Below, one piece after another: positions 10,890 to 22,246 of a DNA stretch of 64,000 nt. Position numbers and translations under genes: made by a program. This DNA comes from Paralvinella palmiformis (taxonomy: Eukaryota > Annelida > Polychaeta > Terebellida > Alvinellidae). The first letter of the stretch is position 1. Every line of letters starts with the position of its first letter. The DNA is taken from the NCBI GenBank assembly GCA_025642065.1, contig JAODUP010000307.1, positions 124,001 through 188,000 on the forward strand, in the 5' to 3' direction. The notes below the pieces were generated by a model, which had not been told where the DNA came from, did no database searches, and worked only from the letters and a program-made list of their open reading frames with translations.

Positions 10890-12060
10890 TCATATAATGG
10901 CTTAATTGCCTTTACCTCAATTGCCATCGTATCAAGCACACAACTTAACAGGTCTAGATATACTAAACAGTGACATTTCTGCAAAAGACTCACGAATAAG
11001 GCTAAATCTGACTTTTATAGGAAAATGATCTCTAACAACTCTGACAATCCTCGTCAACTCTGGAACTGTATAAATAGAACTCTCCATGGAAATGCTTCTG
11101 TTTCTCTGCTCGCTCACGATTCAACTAATTCACCCTGAAATTCTTTTTCCAAACATTTCAAGGATAATATCACCCAAATTCATGCTTCTTTCCCAGATTC
11201 TGCTTCTAGTTGTAATATTGATTTTCCAGTTATACATCACCCTTGCACAGTGTTTAAACCAACCTCACTTACTGAAGTTTCTAAACTGATTTTATCATCC
11301 CGTAATAAGTCCTGTGAACTTGATCCTATCCCAACATTTCTGCTAAATTCTTGTCTTCACACACTAATTGTTCCAATTACTATGATAAAGAATTCATCAC
11401 TTAGCTGCGAAGTGTTCCCTTTTAATTTTAAACATGCCCATGTAATCCCTCTTCTTAAGAAATCATCTTTACCAGTCAATGACCTAAACAGTTATAGACC
11501 TATTTCTATTATTAATATCTAAAGTATTAGAAAAAGTTGTATTCTGTCGTTTGAACGTTCACTTAAACTGTAATCGCCCGTCTAATGTTTTCAGTATTTG
11601 TTTAGACTTATCTGCAGCGTTTGACACCATTGATTATTCTGTTCTTCCAGATACCCTCTTTGATTGGTATGGCATATTAGGCACAGTACTTACCTGGATC
11701 CGCTCATTCTTAATAGATATATTTCAATCAATAAAAATAAGAAAATGTTTTTCAAATGCAGTGCCTTTGTTTTGCAGTGTTCTCCAAGGCTCTGGTCTTG
11801 AACCACTACTGTTTACTCTGTATACCACACCAATAAGCTCACTTATTCACAGCCACAAATTAGACAATCATTTATATGCAGATGACACCCAAGTATACAT
11901 GTATTTATCGACAGCAGACACTGATCTTCCCTTAAACAACATGGTGACTGTCTCAGTGATGACAACCAATAAACTTAGGCTCATTGTCAACAAAACAGAT
12001 TTCATCATTATAGGTACATCCAGCAAACTTCCATGAACCTGGGCAGAATCTTGTTGATTG
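10890..12060 (+). pseudogene. CR1/L2-like LINE reverse transcriptase fragment
   Basis: In order: KSDFYRKMISNNSDNPRQLW (linker before RT, about 11008), FKPTSLTEVSKLILSSRNKS then DPIPTFLL (11250-11345), HVIPLLKKSS and NSYRPISIINI (11435-11520), FSICLDLSAAFDTIDYSVLP (11590-11650), SVLQGSGLEPLLFTLY (11780-11825), and LYADDTQVYM (11872-11901), which carries the YxDD catalytic pair. RTs with SAAFDTID and YADDTQ belong to the CR1/L2 side of the jockey superfamily. There is a stop at 11521 and frame changes around it, and the G.P.Q.GS.L.P block has PQ changed to LQ. The endonuclease and the C-terminal half are missing. It is in the opposite orientation to the I-like LINE. Confidence 0.82.
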
Positions 12061-12299
12061 GACATCACAAGTTAGACAACAAAGAATTGCAGTATCAACA
12101 GCAGAACTACGACTTAAAGCAAAGCTAGTAGCCAGAGATCTGAATACCACTCACTTCTAAGCCTCTGAAAGCTGGACTTAAGGCTTCTTACGCAGGCACC
12201 AACTATTCATACGCAGACGGACCCACATTTCACAGAAAATATGAACTGTACTTGATGTAGCGCTCAGATACGTTATTGTTATTTGTTTTAATTGTATTA

Positions 12300-12432
12300 T
12301 CAAATTAGCAAAATATATCAGTCTGTCTATTGTTAGTTTCTTTCGAAAACGCTGGACAATTTTAGTTATGGCGTACACCGCACACCTCCAAAACGAACAA
12401 CGAAAAAAGTGGAGGAAAAAACTGCGCGATAT
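12300..12432. repeat. Dispersed repeat, copy 1
   Basis: CTGGACAATTTTAGTTATGG, CGTACACCGCACACC, AAAAAACTGCGCGATATACA and ATACGGTAAGC recur in the same order and spacing at 54999-55110 with substitutions. Family unknown. Confidence 0.6.
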
Positions 12433-12461
12433 ACACGGAAAAATACGGTAAGCTCAGGTGT

Positions 12462-12497
<36 letters not shown>

Positions 12498-12677
12498 TAG
12501 ATAGATAGATAGATAAATAAACAAAAAAGATAAATGATTTTCATCGTTTATTAAAGAAAAATAAGTACAATGCGGTTCTACCTGCATATCGCTTTAATTG
12601 TTTTTAAATCTAATTTTTCTATCAATAAATATGCACACACACATACACACACACATAGACAAACACAATCTCCCCCC

Positions 12678-12722
<45 letters not shown>
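12462..12722. repeat. (GA)n/(GATA)n and (CA)n-(CT)n-(TA)n microsatellites
   Basis: (GA)n runs into (GATA)n at 12462-12514. CA, CT and TA tracts lie at about 12632-12722. Confidence 0.95.
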
Positions 12723-12726
<4 letters not shown>

Positions 12727-14250
12727 GGACACAAATGATACTAATATAACCAATATAATACATCAGTCAAGATGTCATATATATAACGTTTCACATTATT
12801 ATTATTATTCATAATCAATTCAATAAAACGGAAACTACCCCAGTATATGCGCTAATAAATATTGTCTTATCGATGAGTATCCTAACACTAACTAAATAAA
12901 CCTATTATCATATTATATCTCTTCTGTGTTTACTCTTATCAGTTGTAGCTCCAGACTTCTGTCCAGCGAAATCTGAAACGGTGCGCGAGAAAATCTTCAT
13001 CAATATAAACTGTCATAACGTTCTAATAATTTCACATCATAATGCGAATGGGTGTCTGTCATCTTACCTATATCAGATATTTAAAAATAAGATGTTTCGT
13101 TTGATAAGTAACATATATTAATAATTTAATTGTAGCATAACATTAGTTGGTTCACTTTATTCCGTGATGATATCAATGGGCTGTAATAGATAACGAAATG
13201 AACGGCATGGATCGCATAATGCATCATTGGAAATCTTCGAGGAAATGACAATAGGATTTCTTGTATGATGAACAAATATCGCCATTAAGTGTACGATATC
13301 AAACTTGTCAATGGGTCAATATGTCTTAATGACATGACTACATACAATCGAGCATTTAATGTCGTCTTCTACTTGTGTCTTACAACATTTAAGAGGACAC
13401 AGAGGACTAATTCTTAACATTGAACATATATGGAGTTCTGTAGGAATTCTTTGATTATCGTAGATATTTTCTGGTCTTGCGTAATAAAACTCAGTTGTGT
13501 TGGGCTACGAGTAAAACATCTTTATGGATCAGATCCCATCAATTCTGGATCAAAGTGTAGAGTTACCAGTCCCTGCTCTCTATTCAGGATCCGGGACAAA
13601 CATTCTTGGGTCACTCACAGAGCTATGATAATCTGTGGTTAAATGATATGTATGCATCGGATTTCTCGAACACGCTGATCTATTTAATTAACAAAATGTA
13701 ATACACATTGTTAGCACGAATATAGATAGCTGATAGGCTCAGTGCTGACATCTATTGTTAGATAATATACACTATTTTCACAAATAAAATATTCAATATT
13801 TATTTCCAATGATTCATGTGAATCTGCATGATCTGACAACTTAATTTCCATTTCTTATTTACATTTAGTTTCCACCAATTATAATTATTTTACCCAAACA
13901 GGTTTTCCTTTATATCCAAATGAACGTGAACGGTTACGTTTAACAGTCTGGATCTGATATAGCAAACTCTGATGTTAGAGAGTGCCATTCTCTTAACACG
14001 GTAAACATCATGTAAACCACCAAAAAATAATAGTAGTATTTCATCAATAATTATTGATATATAGTTAGAACGTAACAATTCACTATTCAACCATAACGTA
14101 TAGATAATCCTCTGTTTCATTAGGGATATCAGATATTCATTTTTTAACTATTTATAATTAACATGATTGAAAGATTGTGATAGAAATTGTTCAGTGAGTA
14201 ATTGATAAATAAATGTCACATATTTTTCTATGATATTTTACAATAAAAAG
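12723..14250. other. Non-coding AT-rich stretch
   Basis: No exon, repeat family or transposon could be recognised on either strand. A 76-codon minus frame at 13890-14120 has no supporting splice sites. The segment starts just beyond the likely polyadenylation region of the membrane protein gene. Confidence 0.5.
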
Positions 14251-14305
14251 AGTGTTATTATTTTTATTATTATTATTATCGTAACATTATTATGAGATAG
14301 CTGTA

Positions 14306-14404
14306 TTAGACGATGTCTCGTTCTCTCAGTTCACGTCGGTATTTAGTATTACCGGGACTTGTTGCCACAACACGTCTAACCTCGTGGCTGATGGGTATTA
14401 TAAC
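14306..14404 (-). CDS. Last coding exon of a type I membrane protein (cytoplasmic tail)
   Basis: Acceptor TATATTTTTAG at 14405, then 32 codons starting VIIPISHEVRRVV and ending RELRERDIV with TAA at 14308-14306. It starts in phase 0, exactly as the upstream exon (14749-14927) ends. Rich in Arg and Lys, it would form a short cytoplasmic tail after the membrane helix. An AATAAA-type signal (TTTATT on the plus strand) lies about 40 bp downstream. The family is not recognised. Confidence 0.7.
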   Translation of the reverse strand, partial: VIIPISHEVRRVVATSPGNTKYRRELRERDIV

Positions 14405-14748
14405 CTAAAAATATAACAACGTAAATAGATGACTGGGTAGAAGAACAAGGTAAAATAGTAGTAATAATAATAATAATAACAGCCAAAATAACAGATCATT
14501 TATGTAGCTGTCAACTTCTAATGAGAAAGGAGCAAATGGTCATTATTTGTTGATTCACCAAAACCAAATTGGAATAGATAGTATCTACTGCTAGTACCTA
14601 CAACTATTACTAATACAACCACCATCAATACTACTACTAATGCTAATACTACAACTAATGTGTTTTTACCGTTTATATAAAGATTGGTACTTGTTGTTAA
14701 CCGACTTTAACATTTTATTATTTATACCACGAAGCCGACAAAACTTAC

Positions 14749-14927
14749 AAATAAAATAAGAACTATTACGACCACCAGGAGCAGCACCGTCGATGAGTGG
14801 GCGCTCACCAAGAGATTATTTATCCGAACTGAGAACGTCGAATTAAAAGGATCATTAACACTAATCTGTACTTCATCCATGGCGTCGTATTTAACAGAAA
14901 CAATGACTTGTAATAAAATGGCTTCTT
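14749..14927 (-). CDS. Penultimate exon of the same membrane protein (juxtamembrane and membrane helix)
   Basis: 179 nt with a strong acceptor (TTTGTTTTTTTACTTCCAG) and donor T|GTAAGT. It begins in phase 1 and ends in phase 0. The first part reads AILLQVIVSVKYDAMDE and NDPFNSTFSVRI, with a potential N-glycosylation site (NST). The end is a membrane helix, STVLLLVVVIVLILF, which continues as VIIP in the next exon. The layout (extracellular beta-rich segment, helix, basic tail) fits a type I membrane protein. I cannot assign a family. An unspliced reading would end in TAA 8 codons past the donor. Confidence 0.72.
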
Positions 14928-15086
14928 CTGGAAGTAAAAAAACAAAGGTTAATCGCATATTATATAAGTTGGGCCGAAAAGGAATATATCCTATAAGAGC
15001 CCGTAAAGTTTGAAGTGAGTACACAACTAGCTAGACCTAATACATGTCGAAATTCTGAAAGTTGGATTAACAAGTCAATGCGAGAT

Positions 15087-15117
<31 letters not shown>

Positions 15118-15227
15118 ATGTTGAACGATGTGGTATTCTGTAAATTTGTTTGGTGTACATTTTGCAATTTTTCTTTTATATAATCCATTGATGTTGCCCG
15201 ATTTTTTATTGTGTGAATATAAATGTT

Positions 15228-15370
15228 GCTGTTTTATAGCCCATTTGCTGAATGGGCTGAGCCACATCCAAAGATAATGGGGCCGAGTGAATGATCAAAT
15301 ACCCTTCATACAAAACCAGGCTTGGGTTTAAACCCAGGTAGTGTATGGTTAATCCCAGTTACGCTCCAAG
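15228..15370 (-). mobile_element. Degenerate SINE, family 1 relative
   Basis: On the minus strand it has CTGGGTTTAAACCCAAGCCT in the box B region, then GAAGGGTATTTGATCATTC, and GGCTCAGCCCATTCAGCAAA. It is most like the copy at 41494-41642, which has the same GGGTTTAAACCC box B variant. Confidence 0.55.
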
Positions 15371-15824
15371 TGGTTTATTATGTCAGCGCAGCATTTAGTT
15401 TAGAACAAAGAGGAAGACAACTAATTTTGATTATTATATTCTAAAATATTATATCAATTAGTTTATTATAATATAGAAAGATACAGAAATAGAACAGTTT
15501 TAACTGCTAGAATTATTTATCAATGACAAAGGTCATGATAATGATATTCGAAAATTTAAAAAGAGACCTACGTTACTTTACTAAAATATATCTATGAAAT
15601 TGTCATATACTGTATTTACTCTCCTGATAGTCACAAGAAAAGAAAAACATAAAGTAGATTTTGTTATATTTTGTTAACTGTTTGTAAAGTAGCATTATGA
15701 TTTACTAACATCACCCTAACATTACAGTCAAGTTCTGTTTGTCAACATGTTATATTTGGAGTTAAGTGTTCTGTAAATCGTAAACTTTTTTTCTTCCTTT
15801 AACATTGTGGGTCATTCTGATTGT

Positions 15825-15998
15825 ATAGGGGTTAAAACACGGCACTCCAAACTTCCAGACTGTGGGTTCGAAGCTGACTCATATCTGTGTTTGTGGGATG
15901 TTTCTCTAAGTGGTCTCCTCTCGACCATATGTCCCATATGTGACCATCACTGAGACTATGTTAACAACCTCCCCCGTTATATAAGACCAAATAATAAT
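15825..15998 (+). mobile_element. tRNA-derived SINE, family 3, with (ATT) tail
   Basis: A tRNA-like head (GTATAGGGGTTAAAACACGG ... GTGGGTTCGAAGCTGACTCA), then a body with GTGGGATGTTTCTCTAAG and ATGTGACCATCACTGAG, ending in ATT repeats. The body matches 53815-53955 in order. Confidence 0.6.
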
Positions 15999-16927
15999 AT
16001 TATTATTACTATGACTTAGCCACCTTCTATAAGTAATAATTATAGTAATAATATTAATAGTAATAATAATAACGTAGATTTTTTTTAAATCTTCTTTACG
16101 GGAGTCATTCAAACGCATTTTACAGCTATACCTCAATAATGTGTAAATATCCCATTATGATATACAATCTACAGCCATCGCTAGCATATCGTGCGTGATA
16201 TTATAATTTTAAAACTAGTCATAACGTGGCTATCGAAGTCTAAAGTCAACTTTATTATAATGTGAGATTAACACGAAATATTGTCAAAATAAATAGATAC
16301 TCTCCCACAACCTGATAACTAACGCCGCACTGTTGATTTACTGAGTGACCTTCATGGAGTCATCATATTACTTTGATGGGTCATACAGCGGAATCGGATT
16401 TGAAACGTAGTAGAGTCGAAGTCACAATGTAGGTCACCATATCGTGTTTATGGGTCACACCGTAACAAGATAGCGCTACACTATAAACATTCAAATCAAG
16501 TTAACCGGTTGGTGATATTTCCCCCCCCCCTCGGTTATATAACCCAGGGTATAAAACCAAAGCTAAACAAATCACTCACTGACTCACTCACTCAATCATA
16601 CTATTGATAGGTCATCCAGTGGATTTAGTCAACCAAATTATGAAGTTGTTAGTTCACTTTATGAAATTATTTAACCAAATTATGGTGTCGCTAGGTCAGC
16701 CTCAGATGGGGTCAATCAAGTACACCAAGGTGTATCACTGATATTTTAGGTCACGCTGTGGGTCAGTAGGTCACATGATATCTGGTCATGAACAAGAATT
16801 CTTACTTTTAAACTTAGTACTCACTGTATTTTACATAATAACATATAATTGTGATAGAATAGTGTTTGTGAGAGAAAAAGAGATAATATTAAATAACTAG
16901 TCTGAAATAAAAGTAAAATAATATTAA

Positions 16928-16972
<45 letters not shown>

Positions 16973-17226
16973 CTGACAGTGGTGATAGATTACACATATC
17001 TACGCATGACATGGCTAGGCGTTCTGGAGTCTTCTGCTAAATCGTCCGGAGTTTGAATTAACGATTAGATATTCTCTGTACCAGTGCCTTATTTTACACT
17101 GCTACAACACACTATTATTATTATTACACAAGCATCATCACACTCATCATCATCATCATTGACAATCTTTGTTGACAACAGTTTGTGACAGATAATGAAT
17201 ATAATACAATCTTCTTTATATTTTAC
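15999..17226. other. Presumed intron sequence, no exon found
   Basis: It contains a (CA)n(TA)n tract (16928-16970), a poly-C run at 16522 and short duplicated motifs around 16600-16770. One exon (phase 0 in, phase 1 out) is expected here if the flanking exons belong to one gene. No candidate was convincing. Confidence 0.35.
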
Positions 17227-17324
17227 CTTTAAAGTTACTGATCGAGAACGGCTGACAGTTGGCACAATTCCAACAGATCCTGACTGTAGGTTCCACTTAT
17301 ACATTGTGTTATAATATGATTGTT
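17227..17324 (-). CDS. Probable internal exon (extracellular segment) of the membrane protein gene
   Basis: 98 nt between acceptor CTTGTTTATAG and donor AAAG|GTAAAA. The single open frame reads QSYYNTMYKWNLQSGSVGIV and PTVSRSRSVTLK; the other two frames are closed. It begins in phase 1 and ends in phase 0, so it cannot be spliced directly to 14927 (phase 1) and at least one exon between them is missing from this annotation. Its assignment to this locus is inferred from strand, position and character only. Confidence 0.5.
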
Positions 17325-17868
17325 CTATAAACAAGAGAGTGATATACTTCAGACATACAGCTCTAAGCAAGTTCTATCTAATGACCTAGATAAGGTCAAC
17401 TACCATTTATTGGATAATCTTAAGTGACATTGAATGTGTGTATTTTTAGTCGTCTGGATCTTGAGATAATTGTTGGAAGTTTGTTCTCTCGATTCTGGAA
17501 TCAGTATGTGTCTGTGCAGACAGATGAACCATAGACAGATACACATGATCCCGTACGTTGGCACACATACGCACTCGGACTGTTTGTGTATGTGTGTGTG
17601 TGTGCGCGCGAGAGAGAGAGAGGGAGAAGTATATTTTCCTGTCCTCATATGATCACACACACACACACACACTGTGTCTATATCTCTGAGGGTGTGTGTT
17701 CTACTTTTTTAAAATCACATTTGAGGACATAAAGAGAAGGACGTTTAAAGTAAAACATATTATAAAATCCATGACGTGTTAAAGATTGTTATTTATGAAT
17801 GTTTATAATAAGAGGGTTAAAGTTACTAATGACGTTTTAATATCGTGTTATGTAGCAGTGTAAGGTGG

Positions 17869-18064
17869 ACGGTAAAACCTGTCTTGGCGACTACCTTCCG
17901 AAATGGAACAACATCCGTATACTGTTATAGATATAAATAGTGATTCTGCATTATTCTCATTATTATATTCGATAACAAAATCAGGGAACCTGTCTTAAAA
18001 GACTCTGTATATATGAATTAACCGAGATTAAGCAAAGGTGGTCCCTTTAGACAGGTATTACTGT
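17869..18064. mobile_element. MITE-like element with pogo/Tigger-type ends
   Basis: The left end CGGTAAAACCTGTCTTGGCG and the reverse complement of the right end CAGTAATACCTGTCTAAAGG share about 30 bp of imperfect terminal repeat (ACCTGTCT ... GACYACCTT). The right end is followed by TA, the usual target duplication of this group; the left TA is mutated. About 196 bp, no coding capacity. Confidence 0.55.
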
Positions 18065-18225
18065 ATTCCACTTTTAATGTGACAGTAAAATGAGAGCAAA
18101 AATAAATAACTAATTGTCTACTTAAAATGTACAACAAAATCTATAAAAATCGATCCTGTGGACTAAACACATTAAGTCCTGTTTATACCGGATGTCTGTT
18201 ATACCGAAATGAAATTGAAGGTTAA

Positions 18226-19127
18226 AACACGAAACATTAAACAGCAAACATTAAACCACAAACATTAAACAACAAATATCAAACATTAAACAACAAACAT
18301 TAAACAGAAAACATTAAACAACAAACATTAAAAATGAAACATTAAACAGCAAACATTAAACCACAAACATTAAACAACAAATATCAAACAACAAATAAAC
18401 AACAAATATCAAACATTAAACAACAAACATTAAACAACAAATATCAAACATTAAACAACAAACATTAAACAACAAACATTAAACAACAAATAAACAACAA
18501 ATATCAAACATTAAACAACAAATATCAAACATTAAACAACAAACATTAAACAGAAAACACTAAACAACAAATATCGAACAACAAATATTAAACAACAAAT
18601 ATTAAACAACAAATAAACAACAAACATTAAACAACAAACATTAAACAACAAATATCAAACATTAAACAACAAACATTAAACAACAAACATTAAACAACAA
18701 ATATCAAACAACAAATATTAAACAACAAATATTAACAAATAAACAACAAATATCAAACATTAAACAACAAACATTAAACAACAAATATCAAACATTAAAC
18801 AACAAACATTAAACAACAAACATTAAACAACAAATATCAAACAACAAATAAACAACAAATATCAAACATTAAACAACAAACATTAAACAGAAAACACTAA
18901 ACAACAAACATGAAACATTAAAAATGAAACATTAAACAACAAATATTAAACAACAAATATCGAACAACAAATATTAAACAACAAATATCAAACATTAAAC
19001 AACAAACATTAAACAACAAATATCAAACATTAAACAACAAACATTAAACAACAAATATCAAACACTAAACAACAAATATTAAACAACAAATATCAAATAA
19101 ACAACAAATATCAAACATTAAACAACA
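18226..19127. repeat. 14-bp AC-rich minisatellite, almost free of G
   Basis: About 0.9 kb of tandem AAACAACAAACATT units alternating with AAACAACAAATATC units in irregular blocks. Guanine is nearly absent from the plus strand, so the minus strand is T/G only. Occasional GAAAAC and GAAAC variants supply the few G residues. It lies within the region I assign to the minus-strand membrane protein locus, so a transcript there would carry a long UUUGUUGUUUAAUG-type tract. Confidence 0.93.
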
Positions 19128-20313
19128 ATGTTATATTGTCTATTATTTCAAACAAACTCTAGAATAGTGATTGTGATTTGTTATAATTATTGAATTTAAA
19201 TGTATTTAAATAAAAGTAACTTATTTGAAATAAGGAATCAAAGAAGACATTTTTATCTAAAGAGTATATTAATTATAATTAATCACATATTTATATGTTA
19301 TATAGTATCATAATATGGTGTATTACTAGAATTTTATTATTTACAAAAAGAATAAGGTCATTATGGCTGGAACCTGCATGAGTTAATTACGTCAGCTTAT
19401 AAATTTTTTTTTGTTAGAAATAATTATTATTAATGTTGTCAGATTGTATTCACTTGTGGGTGATTTTCAGGGTTTGGATTAGAAGATTTTCTGGCAAAAG
19501 ACTAAATTGAAGAAGATCGGATCCTGGTAGCTGCTGGGCCGGTTTATAAAATATTGTAGCTTCAACGCAATCTTTTTTACATTCACTGTATTCTAAATAA
19601 TTGTTTGTGTGTGCGTATGTGTGTGAGTGCGTGAGTGAGTGAGTGAGTGAGTGAGTGAGTGAGTGAGTAATAGGTATTTATTGCCAGAAAATAATGCATG
19701 GTCACTTATTAATCTCGCAATAACCAATTTTGCATAATTTGTATGAGATTAAATATTAACATGAACGAATCAACCAATAACAGATTATTATTAAAATATC
19801 TAGACCACGATATGATGACACAATGATCTCTATTAGCACACATACATTAACTCTGTGTGTGCGTGCCTGTGTATGTGTGTGTGTGTGTGTCCGCGCTTGC
19901 GCACTAGACAACGGTTAACACATTTTCTGAAAGTTATAGACAAGAGATATACAAAATGTTGTTTTAAATCAATGTAAACTCAGTTCGTCTGCTGTTTATT
20001 TGAATACATTAAAACAATCGCCGTATCCTAATTTTAATTTGTAATTCAAATTCAGTATAGGTGCTATAGAAGCTGTATTTTATCCTGAACAAGGAACATT
20101 TTTTCGTGTGTACATTTTTCCAGTATATTTTCTCAGAAACAAAAGTTCTACACCCATAGCATCATTAGCATAGTCAAAAAGAAAGACCCATCTAAGAATT
20201 GTCACGTGATGTGTTTATAATTAATGTCATGAATATGTATGTTTTGTAATGATGCCGTTCAAGTTATGAAGTTTGTTGTAGTTGTGTGTTATGCGTTATT
20301 GTTTACACCCGAA
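19128..20313. other. Non-coding, with (GTGA)n and (GT)n tracts
   Basis: A GAGT run at 19625-19670 and GT-rich tracts at 19610 and 19855-19890. No exon could be supported. A possible short frame (minus, about 19495-19445) lacks phase-compatible neighbours. Confidence 0.5.
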
Positions 20314-20500
20314 GATGGTAATTGATGTTTTACGTCCACTTTTGTGCACATGGAAGGCTAAATGGGCCGAACGACCTCCAACGGTAATGAAGCGAAGTCA
20401 AAGATGAAACACCCTTCAGATTTGCCCACGCCAAGATTCGAACTCAGAGGCTAGTGATCTGTGGTCCAACCCGCTACCATTTATACCACGGAGGCGCCCC
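20314..20500 (-). mobile_element. tRNA-derived SINE, family 1, full-length
   Basis: Minus strand: GGGGCGCCTCCGTGGTATAA head, box B AGTTCGAATCTTGGCG, body TGTTTCATCTTTGACTTCGC, 3' end GCCTTCCATGTGCACAAAAG ... AAAACATCAATTACCATC. Same structure as 44907-45092. Confidence 0.88.
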
Positions 20501-20872
20501 TTTACATGACGGAAATATTCCACGTACAACTACGTCTAAAGTCATTTAATAACGAGTATCTTTTGTACAGATAAATAACCAGTCTGTAACACAAATTATT
20601 CGACAAAAATGGTGATCCTTTCTTATATATATAGTAAGCTTAAATTAGTTATCAGGTCACGAGACACACGTGTTCTTTGCTGAATTAATAAAAATATAAA
20701 CACATCGACGTCAAATGTTAAATGTATTATATCTGAGCAGTAGTTTGTTTATATTTGTCTCGTAAAATGATATGATATTCTCTAGATCAATCTCGTTCAG
20801 TATCAATATCAATAAACTGTTGTCAGTGTTTCTTTTTCTCGAAACTTCAAGTAAGATCCATTATAGGATGCA

Positions 20873-21060
20873 TACGTCACAGAGATCACGTGGTCTCATA
20901 AGGTACACCCTATTGGCTGATTATGTACATAATTAGTGGATTATAACCGGATGTCCGCCATTTTGAAATCTATCCGTTTAACAGGAGCTAACCTCCTCTC
21001 TTATTAGCGACACTAAGTCTTCCTTGACGACGAGATACAGTTTACTTGTTGCCTAGCAAC
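20873..21060. promoter_or_regulatory. Promoter-like motif cluster with RFX X-box
   Basis: Within 190 bp: TACGTCAC (CRE-like, 20873), CACGTG (20887), ATTGG (inverted CCAAT, 20912), ACCGGATGT (ETS-like, 20946), GCCATTTTG (YY1-like on the minus strand, AAAATGGCGG), and GTTGCCTAGCAAC at 21048-21060, a perfect X-box palindrome of the type bound by RFX factors. The density of housekeeping-type motifs, uncommon in the surrounding AT-rich DNA, suggests a promoter. No first exon was found on either side within 300 bp. Confidence 0.5.
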
Positions 21061-21262
21061 GTAAATATTCACCGATTCCTCACAAATATACATCTAAAAC
21101 CTCTATTGTAGTATACCATAACCTAGATGAGATCCATTAGAAACCAGCGACCTAATTTTGGGTGTTTAGATGTGCACCTTTAGATGAAGCTCCTTGCTCA
21201 TCTTGTCCTGTTTTGACACATTGTCAGGTATAATGATGAAAATAAAAAACACTACCATCCCC

Positions 21263-21269
<7 letters not shown>

Positions 21270-21308
<39 letters not shown>

Positions 21309-21489
21309 CAACAGAATGTCTGTGTGGTATTGTTAAATGTAATAAATCTTTATATCGTAAGTCTTCTAATATAAAAAACTAAATTGGAGCTTTTAACAGG
21401 GTAATGCTAATTAATTAGAAACTTATGGATCCATATGTGAATAAATACCTCTCTTTCCTCTCTCTCTCTCACTCTCTCTCTCTCTCTCT

Positions 21490-21530
<41 letters not shown>
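21270..21530. repeat. (CT)n and (CT)n(TA)n microsatellites
   Basis: CT runs at 21270-21305 and 21455-21490, the second followed by a TA run to 21529. Confidence 0.95.
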
Positions 21531-22099
21531 CTCATTTAACATTAGATTTATTTCTAAATTAATTTTTTGTGACAATAACATAAAAAATACAAATACTTAT
21601 TTGACTTAAAAATGGTGTCAAGTATAAAGCTTTGAAACAAAACCTCACAGTCTTCATTACAAAAGAGCCACGCCTGTGTTTTTTTTTTAAATTTATGTCA
21701 ATTATTCATTATATTTTCGGATATTAAAACTGAGGGCCAAACCTTAGAAGTTCCCGAGATCCCTAAACAAATCCTTTTTTTAGATTTATCAACGAAGACA
21801 TATATTTATCTCACAAATATTAATAATAATTTATATAATCCCAGAAGAGGTACTACTTTAGACCGATTCAAGAGCCTAGGCGGCTCCCCTTCCCATCTTC
21901 CATATCTATGTTAGAAGCAAAAGTAGTTAGATGGAAACAGAAAAACATCCGGACCATATTATAGGGTCAATAATTTGAGGAAATCTGCCAGTAAAGGATT
22001 ACTTTAGCGTTTTAGGTTATTTTAATACTCTTTTGGGTATTTGCTCAAAAGTAGTGGATTGTAATGCTATGTTACTCAATGTGACCTCAATGTACTCAC

Positions 22100-22246
22100 C
22101 TGGATCGCGTCTAACCGAGTATCGCGTGCACAGTAATCCGTGTTATCCAGAGCCGCTAGCCGAATTACCTCTTCTCGGTTAATATCGAATGTCGTTTTAT
22201 ATTCGCGATCTTTTAATGAATAAATTATAGGAAGAAGTTCAAACAT
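22100..22246 (-). CDS. First coding exon of an unidentified minus-strand gene
   Basis: ATG at 22246 with an in-frame TGA 30 nt upstream, followed by 49 open codons and donor CAG|GTGAGT. It reads MFELLPIIYSLKDREYKTTF, then NREEVIRLAALDNTDYCARD, ending DTRLDAIQ. Codon use is mixed and the GC content is higher than its surroundings, which supports real coding. It ends in phase 0. It may be the start of the membrane protein gene whose last exons are at 14927-14306, but no signal peptide is seen, so it could equally be a separate gene. The family is not recognised. Confidence 0.6.

Noticed and set aside
19445..19500. Short exon candidate LLPENLLIQTLKITHK on the minus strand
   Set aside because: The acceptor is acceptable but the donor is weak and the phases fit no neighbouring exon.
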